The notes: generated by a model from the letters alone, not told the origin. Shown: positions 23,151 through 31,610, counted from the stretch's first letter. The stretch: DNA of 45,376 bases from Clostridia bacterium (GCA_017504625.1 JAFVQU010000017.1:1-45376), one strand, 5' to 3'. Program-made: numbers and translations.

Positions 23151-24089
23151 TTATTTTTTAGCCGCAAGCGCCGCGCCGACAATTCCCGCATCGCCGAAAA
23201 GCTTTGCGATTCTTATCTCGGTCTTGGGCATGAACCTATTATAGTCTGTCGCGTAAACGATCTCCTTAAGAGGTTCAAGGAGAGTATCTCCCTCGCGGCT
23301 GATACCTCCGCCAATAACGAACACCTCGGGCTGAAGCATATTGATAATGTTTCCTACACCCTCCGCAACGTATCTTATATATTGATCTCTTACTTCAATT
23401 GCGGTCTTATCGCCAGCTCTTGCCGCGTCAAACGAAGTTCTTCCGTTTATCTTACCATTCTCGGCTGCAAGCTTGTGCATAAGCGTATCAGGATCCTTCT
23501 CCATAGCCTCACGCGTCTGATCAATAAGTCCGGTTACCGATGCGTAAGCCTCAAAGCAACCCTTCTTTCCGCAGGTGCAAGGCTTGCCGTTCATAATTAT
23601 CGTGCTGTGTCCAAGCTCCGCGCCCGCGCAGTTAAATCCACGCCAGAGCTTGCCGTCGATAATAATTCCGCCTCCAACGCCAGTTCCGAGAGTAATAAGC
23701 ACAAAGCTCTTTTTATCACGCGCGGTAAAGATATATTCGCCGTATGCCGCCGCATTCGCGTCGTTCTCGATATTTACGGGGAGATCAAGGTGCTCTCTGA
23801 ACTTTGCTACGAGAGGATATTTTTCCATTACGATATTGTTTGAGAACACAACGACACCGTTATCGTTGTCGATTGTTCCGGGGCAACCGATGCCGACAGA
23901 TTTGATGTCAGATATTTCAAGTCCGGCTTCCTTTACAAGCTTGATTGCAAGGTTTGCCATATCTGCTACTATCGCGTCATTTCCACGCTCGCGCAACGTA
24001 GGAACACTTCCCTTGCATATTATATTACCGTTCTCATCAACGATTCCTGCGGCGATGTTCGTACCGCCAAGATCAATTCCTATATACAT
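23151..24089 (-). CDS. ROK family sugar kinase (glucokinase-like)
   Basis: 312 residues. The phosphate-binding motif GIDLGGTNIAAGIVD opens the protein, a TLGTGVGGGIIIDG motif follows, then the ExGH block (AGAELGHSTI) and the ROK zinc site CTCGKKGCFEAYAS. The usual substrate is glucose; other hexoses or N-acetylmannosamine are possible. It overlaps manA by 10 bp, so both are translated from one mRNA; together they would feed hexoses and mannose-6-phosphate into glycolysis. GGAGG precedes ATG 24089. Confidence 0.92.
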   Translation of the reverse strand: MYIGIDLGGTNIAAGIVDENGNIICKGSVPTLRERGNDAIVADMANLAIKLVKEAGLEISDIKSVGIGCPGTIDNDNGVVVFSNNIVMEKYPLVAKFREHLDLPVNIENDANAAAYGEYIFTARDKKSFVLITLGTGVGGGIIIDGKLWRGFNCAGAELGHSTIIMNGKPCTCGKKGCFEAYASVTGLIDQTREAMEKDPDTLMHKLAAENGKINGRTSFDAARAGDKTAIEVRDQYIRYVAEGVGNIINMLQPEVFVIGGGISREGDTLLEPLKEIVYATDYNRFMPKTEIRIAKLFGDAGIVGAALAAKK

Positions 24090-25063
24090 AAAAAATCCTC
24101 CAAATTATATTTGTCACCGATACGGGAAAGTATCAGCTGGCATTTACCTTTTATCATCATTTTTCCTGCATTCGCGGGCACGAAAACACTCTCTCCCAGA
24201 GAAATATCAAGCTCACCGCCCTCAAAAATAAGCTTGGCGTCGCCATCAATTGAAATTATTGACAAGAAGCTTTCTCCGTCAACCGATATTTCGCTCTCTC
24301 GATCAACTTTAAGTCGCTTAACCTCGAAATATTCGCACAATGCAAGCGTTACCTCGTTTTCATCGGAGATTTCCTTGATTGCAGGAGATTTTTTTAAGTT
24401 TGACACCTCAAGTGCCTTGTCAATATGAAGCTCGCGAAGATTTCCGTTTTTATCACGGCGGTTGAAATCAAATACGCGGTATGTAGTGTTTGAATTCTGC
24501 TGTATTTCGCAAATGAGAATTCCCGCACCGATGGCGTGAACGGTTCCCGCCTCGATGTAGAATGCGTCGCCGCGCTTTACGGGTACGGCGTTCAAAATTG
24601 AGGTCAGCGTTCCGTCCTTGATCGCACTCTCATATTCCTCTCGGCTTACGTCACGCGAAAAACCGTAATATATAAATGCGCCCTCGTCGCAATCGACAAT
24701 GTACCACATCTCACTCTTACCGTATTCGCCCTCGACTCGCATAGCATATTCGTCAGACGGATGCACCTGAACCGAAAGTGATTTTTTGGCATCAATAAGC
24801 TTTATAAGTAAAGGAAAATAATCAAATCGCTCGGCTCTTTTTCCAAGCGCATCCTTGCCTATTTTTTCAATATATTCGGACAAGGAGAGTCCCATGTATT
24901 GTCCCGATGCGACAATGCTTTGTCCGTCCTTGTGCGTAGAAAGCTCCCAGGATTCGGCAAGCGGCGAGATATCTGTCTGCTTACCGTAATGGGTTCTTAG
25001 CTTCTCCCCTCCCCAAAGGTAATCCTTAAAGGCAGGCAAAAGCTTTATAGGCTTTTTATTCAT
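24080..25063 (-). CDS. manA: Mannose-6-phosphate isomerase, class I
   Basis: 327 residues, the short bacillar/clostridial form. The zinc site is visible as QVHPSDEYAMRVEGEYGKSEMW (Gln, His and Glu ligands) with the later His in AGTVHAIGAG, and the substrate region is NTTYRVFDFNR. It interconverts mannose-6-phosphate and fructose-6-phosphate. It is first in the operon with the ROK kinase; GGAGG precedes ATG 25063 and the promoter is at 25102-25130. Confidence 0.94.
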   Translation of the reverse strand: MNKKPIKLLPAFKDYLWGGEKLRTHYGKQTDISPLAESWELSTHKDGQSIVASGQYMGLSLSEYIEKIGKDALGKRAERFDYFPLLIKLIDAKKSLSVQVHPSDEYAMRVEGEYGKSEMWYIVDCDEGAFIYYGFSRDVSREEYESAIKDGTLTSILNAVPVKRGDAFYIEAGTVHAIGAGILICEIQQNSNTTYRVFDFNRRDKNGNLRELHIDKALEVSNLKKSPAIKEISDENEVTLALCEYFEVKRLKVDRESEISVDGESFLSIISIDGDAKLIFEGGELDISLGESVFVPANAGKMMIKGKCQLILSRIGDKYNLEDFLCI

Positions 25064-25101
25064 CTCGCACCTCCAAATCTTTTTTGAACATTACCATATT
25101 G

Positions 25102-25130
25102 ATTATATCACGGCAATCTAACCAAGTCAA
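25102..25130 (-). promoter_or_regulatory. Promoter of manA-ROK operon
   Basis: Minus strand -35 TTGACT (25125-25130), 17 bp, -10 TATAAT (25102-25107). Confidence 0.82.
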
Positions 25131-25139
25131 CAATAAAAA

Positions 25140-25170
25140 GAAAAAAGAACCCTCAATTTTGAGAGTTCTT
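25140..25170 (-). terminator. Terminator after rpmF
   Basis: AGAACCCTCAA / TTGAGAGTTCT hairpin with one mismatch (25146-25169), then a U-run on the minus strand. It ends the yceD-rpmF operon. Confidence 0.85.
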
Positions 25171-25191
25171 TTTATCCTTTGTTCACGTCAA

Positions 25192-25383
25192 TTAAGCCTC
25201 TTTAACGTTGAGAACCTTCTTGCCGTTGTAGTAGCCGCAAACCTTGCATACGCAGTGAGGCTTAAGCATCTCGCCGCATGCGGGGTTGGAGCACTTTACA
25301 AGTCCGGGCATAGTAAGCTTAGAGTTATTGGATCTTCTCTTGTCTCTGCGTGCACTGGACACTTTCTTCTTCGGTACTGCCAT
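25192..25383 (-). CDS. rpmF: Ribosomal protein L32
   Basis: 63 residues. The MAVPKKKVSSARRDKRRSN start is the classic L32 N-terminus. The zinc ribbon has C31 and C36, then C46 and C49: the first pair is spaced C-x4-C instead of the common C-x2-C, a two-residue insertion, and an extra C44 is present. GAGGAGG precedes the ATG. It follows yceD by 78 bp on the same strand, as in many bacteria. Confidence 0.97.
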   Translation of the reverse strand: MAVPKKKVSSARRDKRRSNNSKLTMPGLVKCSNPACGEMLKPHCVCKVCGYYNGKKVLNVKEA

Positions 25384-25461
25384 CTGAAACCTCCTCTCGA
25401 ATCACGTTGACCGCTCTTCGATTATAATTAATTTTAATTTTTTACTTTTTTGTGGTGCGCC

Positions 25462-25977
25462 TCAATCGTCCTTCTTTTCAAGCAGGGTCGCAAGAACCGC
25501 GAGACGCGGGTCTATCTCCTTGGTAACGCAACCGCAATCGCCATACTTAAGCGGCTTACCGCACTTCTGGCAAAGGCCCTTGCAATCCTCCGAGCAAACT
25601 ATCTTGCGGGGGAAATCAAAAAGAAACGCTTCGGAGAGCTGTTCATCAATGTCAAGCTTTCCGTTGTTAACGATAACGTATTCGTCAACGTTCTCCTCGA
25701 TCTGCTCCTCGGTGAGAGTTCCTTCATCGGCGACGACTCGTTCAAAAACAAGCTCAAACTCGCCCTCGACAGGCTCAAGGCATCTGTCACACTCGGTCTC
25801 ATACGCAAGATGAGCCGTAGCACTAAGACGCATATAACCTGCGTTGTCGGTTATCTCTCCGTGTACCTGCGCGTCACCCTTGAAGGTAATTCTGTCAAGG
25901 GGTACGGGAGGAATGGTGTAATCAAAGGTGAGGCGGCTCTTTTCTCCGCGGAGAAGCGGGCTTACATCTAAAATCAC
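25462..25977 (-). CDS. YceD/DUF177 family protein (YlbN)
   Basis: 171 residues from GTG 25977. The family is linked to 23S rRNA accumulation and is nearly always encoded before rpmF, as here. The ILDVSPLLRGEKSRLTF start, the acidic middle and the C-terminal cysteine block (IVCSEDCKGLCQKCGKPLKYGDCGC), a likely metal site, fit the clostridial form. The GTG is chosen because AAGGGAAG lies upstream and the promoter (-10 at 26021-26026) puts the start of transcription near 26014, ruling out the longest frame; an ATG at 25995 is possible but lacks a ribosome binding site. Confidence 0.85.
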   Translation of the reverse strand: MILDVSPLLRGEKSRLTFDYTIPPVPLDRITFKGDAQVHGEITDNAGYMRLSATAHLAYETECDRCLEPVEGEFELVFERVVADEGTLTEEQIEENVDEYVIVNNGKLDIDEQLSEAFLFDFPRKIVCSEDCKGLCQKCGKPLKYGDCGCVTKEIDPRLAVLATLLEKKDD

Positions 25978-26020
25978 ATTTTCACTTCCCTTCATTATGA
26001 CATAAAACGCGACTTTACTA

Positions 26021-26049
26021 ATTATATATGAGAAAATGCATTTTGTCAA
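26021..26049 (-). promoter_or_regulatory. Promoter of yceD-rpmF
   Basis: Minus strand -35 TTGACA (26044-26049), 17 bp, -10 TATAAT (26021-26026). Confidence 0.87.
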
Positions 26050-26135
26050 GTCTTTTTTTTGTTTTTAAGGCAATTTTTTTGTAAAAAAGATGATTTTTTC
26101 ATACAAATAATACATCAAACGGATATTTGGAGGAC

Positions 26136-26164
26136 TTGACACCAAAAAACAAAAATGATATACT
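26136..26164 (+). promoter_or_regulatory. Promoter of tmcAL
   Basis: -35 TTGACA (26136-26141), 17 bp, -10 TATACT (26159-26164). Confidence 0.85.
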
Positions 26165-26201
26165 TATATGGTAACAAGCTTCTTTGGAAAGGAGGAGAAA
26201 A

Positions 26202-27416
26202 ATGAAAACGGTAGGCATTATTTGCGAATACAATCCTTTTCATAACGGACATGCGGCGCAAATATCTTCTTTGCGCAAAATGGGATTTGAACTCGTGGTT
26301 TGTGTCATGAGCGGCAATTATACTCAACGCGGTGAGCTTGCTATTGCGGACAAATACACACGCGCAGGGGCTGCCGTATGCGGCGGCGCTGACGTAGTGC
26401 TTGAGCTTCCCTATCCATATTCCTCCCTTTCGGCAGAAGGCTTTGCGCGTGCGGGAGTGCATATTCTATCTTCGGTCGGAGTTGACGCGATCAGCTTTGG
26501 AAGCGAGTCGGCAGACATTGAATTACTTTCCGCCGCGGCGGAAGCTATCAGCTCACGAGAGTTTGTTGAAAAATACTCTCAAAGTGTCAAGTGCGGCTCG
26601 GCAAAGAGCTTTTTCTCGCTTATCGAAGAGCATATCGGCAGGGATTGTTCGATTTTATCAAACGACATTCTCGCGATTCAATATATTGCGGCGATAAAGT
26701 CACTTGGCGCAGACCTTGAGATCATACCTATCAAGCGCGACGGTGCGGCATACAATCAAGTAAAGCTTTCCGCGCACGAATTGCCGAGCGCGACCGCAAT
26801 ACGTAAAAAAATAGAGGCTGACGGCTCTTTTTCAGATGAGCTTGACACGTATATGCCAAGTAAATCGCTTGAGGCACTTTCAAAATCCGTGCCCGTATTC
26901 AGAAAGAATATAAGCCGCGAGGTCATTCACTTTTTCAGATCAATGACCCCCGATGAAATATGCGCAAGAGCAATCTCGCGCTCGGTTGGAGGAAGCTCGG
27001 TAGCAGATGACGGTTGCGGCATAGTTGACAGACTCTGCAACGGTGCGAGAGGGGCGACAAGCTTCAATGAATTACTTTATTCAGCATATAATTCCCGATA
27101 TACCGACGCAAGAGTAAACCGCGTGCTTCTCTTCTCACTTTTCGGTGTTTCGGATACTGCGGCGAAAACGCTTCCCGAATATACGACCTTGCTTGCCTTC
27201 AGTGAAGATGGACGAGCTTTCCTCTCGGAAGGTCGCAAGAGCCGAAGCCTTAATATAGTAACAAAGCCTGCGGATGCGCCCTGTGATTCGATTCAATATA
27301 CGCTTGGTAAGGCGGCAGACGAATTCTACACTCTTGCGATGGGAAATGATACACCTATTGACTATTTCGTAAAGCAATCACCATTTTATCCTTACCCCAA
27401 GCTCCTTCATTATTGA
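26202..27416 (+). CDS. tmcAL: tRNA(Met) cytidine acetate ligase (YlbM-like)
   Basis: 404 residues, normal length. The nucleotidyltransferase motif CEYNPFHNGH (H14-x-G-H17) opens the protein, followed by MSGNYTQRGE and ELPYPYSSLSAEGFARAG, all hallmarks of YlbM/TmcAL. In Bacillus subtilis this enzyme uses acetate and ATP to make N4-acetylcytidine at the wobble base of elongator tRNA-Met. ATG 26202 is chosen because AAAGGAGGAG sits directly upstream. It is divergent from yceD-rpmF; in Bacillus the homologues ylbM, ylbN and rpmF are also neighbours. Confidence 0.93.
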   Translation: MKTVGIICEYNPFHNGHAAQISSLRKMGFELVVCVMSGNYTQRGELAIADKYTRAGAAVCGGADVVLELPYPYSSLSAEGFARAGVHILSSVGVDAISFGSESADIELLSAAAEAISSREFVEKYSQSVKCGSAKSFFSLIEEHIGRDCSILSNDILAIQYIAAIKSLGADLEIIPIKRDGAAYNQVKLSAHELPSATAIRKKIEADGSFSDELDTYMPSKSLEALSKSVPVFRKNISREVIHFFRSMTPDEICARAISRSVGGSSVADDGCGIVDRLCNGARGATSFNELLYSAYNSRYTDARVNRVLLFSLFGVSDTAAKTLPEYTTLLAFSEDGRAFLSEGRKSRSLNIVTKPADAPCDSIQYTLGKAADEFYTLAMGNDTPIDYFVKQSPFYPYPKLLHY

Positions 27417-27455
27417 GTCTGTAAAAGATTTTTGAGAAATATCGCAAAAACGTTA

Positions 27456-27484
27456 TTGACTTGTGGCAAAAATTGTGCTATACT
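27456..27484 (+). promoter_or_regulatory. Promoter of the 93-residue protein gene
   Basis: -35 TTGACT (27456-27461), 17 bp, -10 TATACT (27479-27484), with an overlapping TATAAT at 27484-27489. Confidence 0.8.
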
Positions 27485-27517
27485 ATAATTTGAAGTATTA
27501 TATTTTGGCAGAAAGGG

Positions 27518-27539
27518 CTTTTCGGGCGACCGAAAAGAT
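27518..27539 (+). promoter_or_regulatory. GNRA-capped hairpin in a short leader
   Basis: CTTTTCGG-GCGA-CCGAAAAG, an 8-bp perfect stem with a GCGA tetraloop (27519-27538), lies 12 bp before the start codon of the next gene. The start region would sit just beyond the stem, so it may influence translation or mRNA stability. Confidence 0.6.
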
Positions 27540-27550
27540 TGGTGATAGAT

Positions 27551-27832
27551 ATGGCAGAACAGGTCAAGGGAAAATATTTGTATTATAAAAATAAGCCTCT
27601 CGTAAGAGAAAGGGACACCATTTGCTACGGTGATTTCTCTGAGAAGTGCGTCCTTATCTTTGAGATCATGTCATACGTTGACAGTGAGGGCGTAAAGGTG
27701 CCCGGTAAGGTGCTTATTCAGGTGCTCAGCACCGAGAACGGAAGCATTCTCAAGCAGGCAGACAAGGACGGAATGTTTGAGGCGTTCAACTACGGAATGT
27801 TCTGGTACGAGAAGATCCTTGCTGAAAACTAA
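27551..27832 (+). CDS. Conserved small protein of unknown function
   Basis: 93 residues, not recognised. It is soluble, with no signal peptide, membrane segment or cysteine pair beyond two single cysteines. The sequence is mixed acidic and basic with an apparent beta-rich middle (KCVLIFEIMSYVDSEGVKVPGKVLIQVL) and an aromatic C-terminus (FEAFNYGMFWYEKIL). It looks like a real gene: good codon use, its own promoter and terminator, and a GGTGAT element before ATG 27551; an in-frame GTG at 27542 is an alternative. It stands alone between tmcAL and the convergent asparaginase gene. Confidence 0.75.
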   Translation: MAEQVKGKYLYYKNKPLVRERDTICYGDFSEKCVLIFEIMSYVDSEGVKVPGKVLIQVLSTENGSILKQADKDGMFEAFNYGMFWYEKILAEN

Positions 27833-27842
27833 TCTGAAATAT

Positions 27843-27875
27843 GAAAAAACCCGTTGCGGCGCAACGGGTTTTTAT
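27843..27875. terminator. Bidirectional terminator between the small protein and asparaginase genes
   Basis: AACCCGTTGC-GGC-GCAACGGGTT hairpin (27848-27870) with A-run before and T-run after. Confidence 0.9.
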
Positions 27876-27889
27876 TTTATTCATGCTTG

Positions 27890-28876
27890 TTATATCATAT
27901 CGTTGCCGATAGGCGTGTAGAAAAGACGAGAGAATTCTGCCGCGGTCTTGCTTTGCGGGAGCGCCCACATCACCTTTGCTACGACCGCTTCGGTAGTCAT
28001 ATCGTACGCCTCGGGAATTTCGTATTTTTGCTTTATGCGAAGTCCGACCTGATATACACCCATATCACTTCCCTCGTGAGGAACCTGCGTGGTGATAACT
28101 ATACGAACTCCTTTTTCAATAAGCTTCTCTATCTTTTCAACGAACTCGTCGTTATCGTAATAAGGCAAGCCGCCGACACCAAAGCTCTCGATTATGACCG
28201 CGTGGTATCTGTCGGCGATAAAATCAAATATTTTGGCACTCATTCCCGGTATCAGCTTGACCACGATAACCGACGTATCTATCTCGTCAAAGAATACGGA
28301 ATCGCCCTCAACCTTTTCGCGTATATAATATTTCACGTCGCCGAGAATAAATCCGATTTCGGGGTAATCAATGCTTGAAAAGGCGTTAAAGCTCTTCGTT
28401 CTGGTCTTCTGTGCTCTCGTCGCGGCAATTATCTTATCGCCAAATACAATTCGCACTCCGCACGCGCCGTCATCCGATGCATATTTGAAGGCATCGGTAA
28501 GATTTTCACGCGCGTCGGTATCGCGTTTTTCAATCGGTATCTGCGCACCCGTCAGAACTATCGGCTTGCGGCTATTTTGAACCAGATAATGAAGCATTGC
28601 CGCCGCGTACGCCATGGTATCTGTACCGTGGGTTATTACAAATCCGTCGTAGTTGTCATATACCTTGCGTATATATCTTGCGACCTCAAGCCAATACTCA
28701 GGGCGCATATTCGTGCTGTCAAGGTTATATAGCTGTACCGTTGATATTTTGCAGATATCTTTTACCTCGGGTACGTGTGAGAGCAGCTGCTCGGAGGCAA
28801 GCGAGGGTACGAGCCCTTCTCCGCTCTCTGCAGATGCGATCGTACCACCCGTGGTTATCATAAGAATATGTTTCAT
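27890..28876 (-). CDS. ansA: L-asparaginase
   Basis: 328 residues without a signal peptide, so the cytoplasmic type I form. The first catalytic threonine motif TTGGTIAS is near residue 8, the second motif FVITHGTDTMAYAA follows near residue 80, and the conserved PIVLTGAQIP segment is present. It hydrolyses asparagine to aspartate and ammonia. AAGGAT precedes the ATG. It is third in a minus-strand series after the SDR and 2H phosphoesterase genes (13 bp gap), with no functional link that I can see. Confidence 0.93.
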   Translation of the reverse strand: MKHILMITTGGTIASAESGEGLVPSLASEQLLSHVPEVKDICKISTVQLYNLDSTNMRPEYWLEVARYIRKVYDNYDGFVITHGTDTMAYAAAMLHYLVQNSRKPIVLTGAQIPIEKRDTDARENLTDAFKYASDDGACGVRIVFGDKIIAATRAQKTRTKSFNAFSSIDYPEIGFILGDVKYYIREKVEGDSVFFDEIDTSVIVVKLIPGMSAKIFDFIADRYHAVIIESFGVGGLPYYDNDEFVEKIEKLIEKGVRIVITTQVPHEGSDMGVYQVGLRIKQKYEIPEAYDMTTEAVVAKVMWALPQSKTAAEFSRLFYTPIGNDMI

Positions 28877-28889
28877 AGTGATCCTTATA

Positions 28890-29387
28890 TTAAAAATTAA
28901 TTCGTATTATCTTCTTTGGCGGAAAGAACTCACCAAGCTCTATCCCTACTATTTTTGCGCGTATCGGCTCGCTAAGCTCAGGCAGATAAGTTTTCGCCTT
29001 TATCACCTCATCGCACTCTCCGCAAAAAAGGGTGGCGTGAGGAACCCAAGCAAAGCCGTTTGCATAGTCACACTCAAAGCTTTTTCTTAAAACTAAAAGC
29101 TCTTGCGGCTTCGTCGGCTCAAGGAAAAGCACCTTATCCGAAAAGGTGTTGAAACCGACGAGAAGAACGTCGAACGGCTTTGTAAATGACGCGACATTTT
29201 CAATTTGAGCGACCACCTCATCTTGCGCTTCAGTCGGATAGCTTCCAAGCGTCAGATGAAATGGAATTCCCATAGTCTGAGTTCCGTTGCCGACGTTTCT
29301 AATTATTGTTGACTGTATTCTCGCAAGTCTTTCTTGTGTGTCGTCATCAAAGACCGCCATAACGGTCAGAAATTTTTTGTTACTCAT
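28890..29387 (-). CDS. 2H phosphoesterase (2'-5' RNA ligase-like)
   Basis: 165 residues. The two H-x-T/S motifs that define the 2H superfamily are visible: FHLTL near residue 43 and PHATL near residue 117, separated by the expected distance, with the usual alternating strands. Members act as cyclic phosphodiesterases on RNA or nucleotide 2',3'- or 2'-5' linkages; the natural substrate is unknown. The gene starts 2 bp after the SDR stop codon, indicating translational coupling. Confidence 0.85.
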   Translation of the reverse strand: MSNKKFLTVMAVFDDDTQERLARIQSTIIRNVGNGTQTMGIPFHLTLGSYPTEAQDEVVAQIENVASFTKPFDVLLVGFNTFSDKVLFLEPTKPQELLVLRKSFECDYANGFAWVPHATLFCGECDEVIKAKTYLPELSEPIRAKIVGIELGEFFPPKKIIRINF

Positions 29388-29389
29388 TT

Positions 29390-30106
29390 TTATATGCCAA
29401 AACCGCCGTCAACTCCGACGATCTGAGCGGTTATGAAGGATGCCTTATCACTTGCAAGGAAATAAACGAGCTCGGCAACCTCGTCGGGATCTCCTATTCT
29501 GTAAAGAGGAGTTTCCTCGCAAAGCGCTTCGATATCCTCATCGTCATAGCAATCGTTCATATCAGTATCAATCACACCGGGCTCGACGCAATTAACACGT
29601 ATTCCCGACGGGCCAAGCTCCTTAGCCATTGAAAGCGTAAGACCGCGCAACGCTGCCTTTGACGAGGAGTACGCGACCTCGCACGATGCACCGCATCTTC
29701 CCCACACCGAGCCGATATTGACGATAGCGCCGCTCTGCTGCTTTACAAAATCCTTTGCGGCGGCACGGCTTAAATAGAACGCGCTTGAAAGGTTAGTATC
29801 TATAACTCTGTGCCAGCCGGCATCGGTCATATCGGTAACAAGTCCCGAAACGCTGATACCCGCGTTGTTTACAAGCACGTCAAGTCCGCCGAGATACTCA
29901 ACGGCGTGCTTATATGCCCATTCCGCCTCAACAGGATCAGATAGGTCTGCTTTGATTGCGTACGCGCCTGTTTCGAGCGCACACTCATCCGCCGCATCAT
30001 CATTTTCGCGATATACGAAGGCGACCGCGCAATCATTCCGAGAGAAAAGCTCAACGCATGCTCTGCCAATCCCGCGTGATCCGCCCGTTATAAGTATTTT
30101 CTTCAT
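29390..30106 (-). CDS. SDR oxidoreductase, probably EF-P 5-aminopentanone reductase (YmfI)
   Basis: 238 residues. Short-chain dehydrogenase: TGGSRGIGRA at residues 7-16, NNAGIS, catalytic Ser in NIGSVWGRCGASCEVAYSSSKAAL with Tyr-x3-Lys, and a C-terminal IVGVDGGFGI. The SVWG..GASCEVAY block and VEPGVIDTDMN resemble YmfI, which in Bacillus reduces the 5-aminopentanone on lysine 32 of elongation factor P. FabG is the main alternative; no fatty acid synthesis or efp gene is adjacent. GAGGTG precedes the ATG. Confidence 0.75.
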   Translation of the reverse strand: MKKILITGGSRGIGRACVELFSRNDCAVAFVYRENDDAADECALETGAYAIKADLSDPVEAEWAYKHAVEYLGGLDVLVNNAGISVSGLVTDMTDAGWHRVIDTNLSSAFYLSRAAAKDFVKQQSGAIVNIGSVWGRCGASCEVAYSSSKAALRGLTLSMAKELGPSGIRVNCVEPGVIDTDMNDCYDDEDIEALCEETPLYRIGDPDEVAELVYFLASDKASFITAQIVGVDGGFGI

Positions 30107-30151
30107 TTTTCACCTCAAAAACAGTTTAAAAATTGAGAAGAAGCAAGTATT

Positions 30152-30220
30152 TTGTCTTATTGATTATATTATACCATTCATTCTTTTGCTTTTCAATAGA
30201 AAAAAGGTAATATAAGACAA
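30152..30220. promoter_or_regulatory. SDR operon promoter inside a 9-bp inverted repeat pair
   Basis: Minus-strand promoter: -35 TTGAAA (30191-30196), 17 bp, -10 TATAAT (30168-30173). It is bracketed by TTGTCTTAT (30152-30160) and its exact complement ATAAGACAA (30212-30220), about 60 bp apart centre to centre, which could be a pair of regulator sites. Confidence 0.6.
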
Positions 30221-30238
30221 TTATTTTTCTCAAAGGTA

Positions 30239-30267
30239 TTGAAAAATTACAAAAAATAGTGTATAAT
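30239..30267 (+). promoter_or_regulatory. Promoter of rhaA
   Basis: -35 TTGAAA (30239-30244), 17 bp, -10 TATAAT (30262-30267). Confidence 0.82.
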
Positions 30268-30333
30268 GTAGCTTGGTATGGAATGTACCCTAACAAGTAA
30301 AAAATTTTGTACATAAAACAGGAGGTCATTTTT

Positions 30334-31584
30334 ATGGCAAATGCAAGATACGAGTCCGCCAAGGAAATCTACGCAAGATACGGTATTGACACCGAGGCGG
30401 CTATCGCTAAGCTTTCCGACGTAAGAATCTGCATGCACTGCTGGCAGGCAGACGACGTAAGAGGTTTCGAGGGTACTGGTACTCTCTCCGGCGGTATTCA
30501 GACTACCGGTAACTACCCCGGCGGAGCAAGAAATCCCGACGAGGTTTTCGCTGACCTTGACAAGGCTCTTTCTCTTATCCCCGGCACTCACAAGATCAAC
30601 GTTCACGCTAACTACGCTATCGCTGAGGACGGCGAGATCATCGACCGTGACACCATCGAGCCCCGTCACTTCAAGAGATGGGTAGAGTTCGCAAAGGCTC
30701 ACAACTGCGGACTTGATTTCAACCCCACCTTCTTCTCTCACCCCAAGGCTAACGGTCTTACTCTTTCCAGCCCCGACGATGAGATCAGAAACTTCTGGAT
30801 CAAGCACGGTATCGCTTGTATCCGTATCTCCGAGTACTTTGCTCGCGAGACCGGCTATCCTTGCGTTATGAATATCTGGACCGGCGACGGTACAAAGGAT
30901 ATTCCCGGCGACAGAATGGGTCCCCGTCAGAGATACGCTGACTCGATCGACCAGATCATCGGCTGTGGCTACGACAAGAGCCTCGTTTACGTAACCGTTG
31001 AGTCCAAGGTATTCGGTATCGGCGTTGAGGCTTACACCGTTGGCTCTGCTGAGTTCTCTCTTGCATACGCTATGACCCGTGGCATTACTCCTCTTATGGA
31101 TAACGGTCACTATCATCCTACCGAGGTAGTTTCGGACAAGATCCCCGCGCTCCTCGTATTCTCCGACAAGATCGCTCTTCACATCACCCGTCCTATCCGT
31201 TGGGACTCTGACCACGTTGTTGCTTACGACGACGAGACCAGAGAGATGATGAAGGAAGTCGTTCGTTGCGACGCTCTTGACAGAGTATTCCTTGCAACCG
31301 ACTACTTCGATGCATCCATCAACCGTGTTGCAGCTCTCGTTATCGGTATGAGAAACGTTCAGAAGGCAATCTTGAACGCTCTTCTTACTCCTAACGCTGA
31401 TATCAAGGCTTGTCAGGACAAGGGCGACTTCACCAGAATGCTTATGCTCCAGGAAGAGATCAAGACCCTTCCCTTGGGCGACGTTTGGAACGAATTCTGC
31501 GAGAGAAACGGCGTTTGCGGCTGCTCTTGCTGGTACAAGGAAATCGAAAAGTACGAGGCAGAGGTTCTCTCCAAGAGAGTTTAA
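30334..31584 (+). CDS. rhaA: L-rhamnose isomerase
   Basis: 416 residues, the expected length. It converts L-rhamnose to L-rhamnulose in the cytoplasm using Mn2+ or Zn2+. The sequence is typical throughout: ICMHCWQADDVRGFE near the N-terminus, GLDFNPTFFSHP, MNIWTGDGTKDIP, the metal-site stretch ITPLMDNGHYHPTE and the C-terminal GDVWNEFCERNGV. AGGAGG precedes ATG 30334. Codons are strongly biased to a small set (GCT, AAC, GAC, ATC), stronger than in most neighbours, implying high expression. No rhamnulokinase, aldolase, transporter or regulator is beside it. Confidence 0.96.
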   Translation: MANARYESAKEIYARYGIDTEAAIAKLSDVRICMHCWQADDVRGFEGTGTLSGGIQTTGNYPGGARNPDEVFADLDKALSLIPGTHKINVHANYAIAEDGEIIDRDTIEPRHFKRWVEFAKAHNCGLDFNPTFFSHPKANGLTLSSPDDEIRNFWIKHGIACIRISEYFARETGYPCVMNIWTGDGTKDIPGDRMGPRQRYADSIDQIIGCGYDKSLVYVTVESKVFGIGVEAYTVGSAEFSLAYAMTRGITPLMDNGHYHPTEVVSDKIPALLVFSDKIALHITRPIRWDSDHVVAYDDETREMMKEVVRCDALDRVFLATDYFDASINRVAALVIGMRNVQKAILNALLTPNADIKACQDKGDFTRMLMLQEEIKTLPLGDVWNEFCERNGVCGCSCWYKEIEKYEAEVLSKRV

Positions 31585-31610
31585 TTTCTGTTACCAATAA
31601 AAATCAAATC

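Noticed and set aside
30247-31215. 322-codon open frame antisense to rhaA
   Set aside because: Arises from the strong codon bias of rhaA; composition (V, S, L, D rich) and lack of a ribosome binding site argue against a gene.
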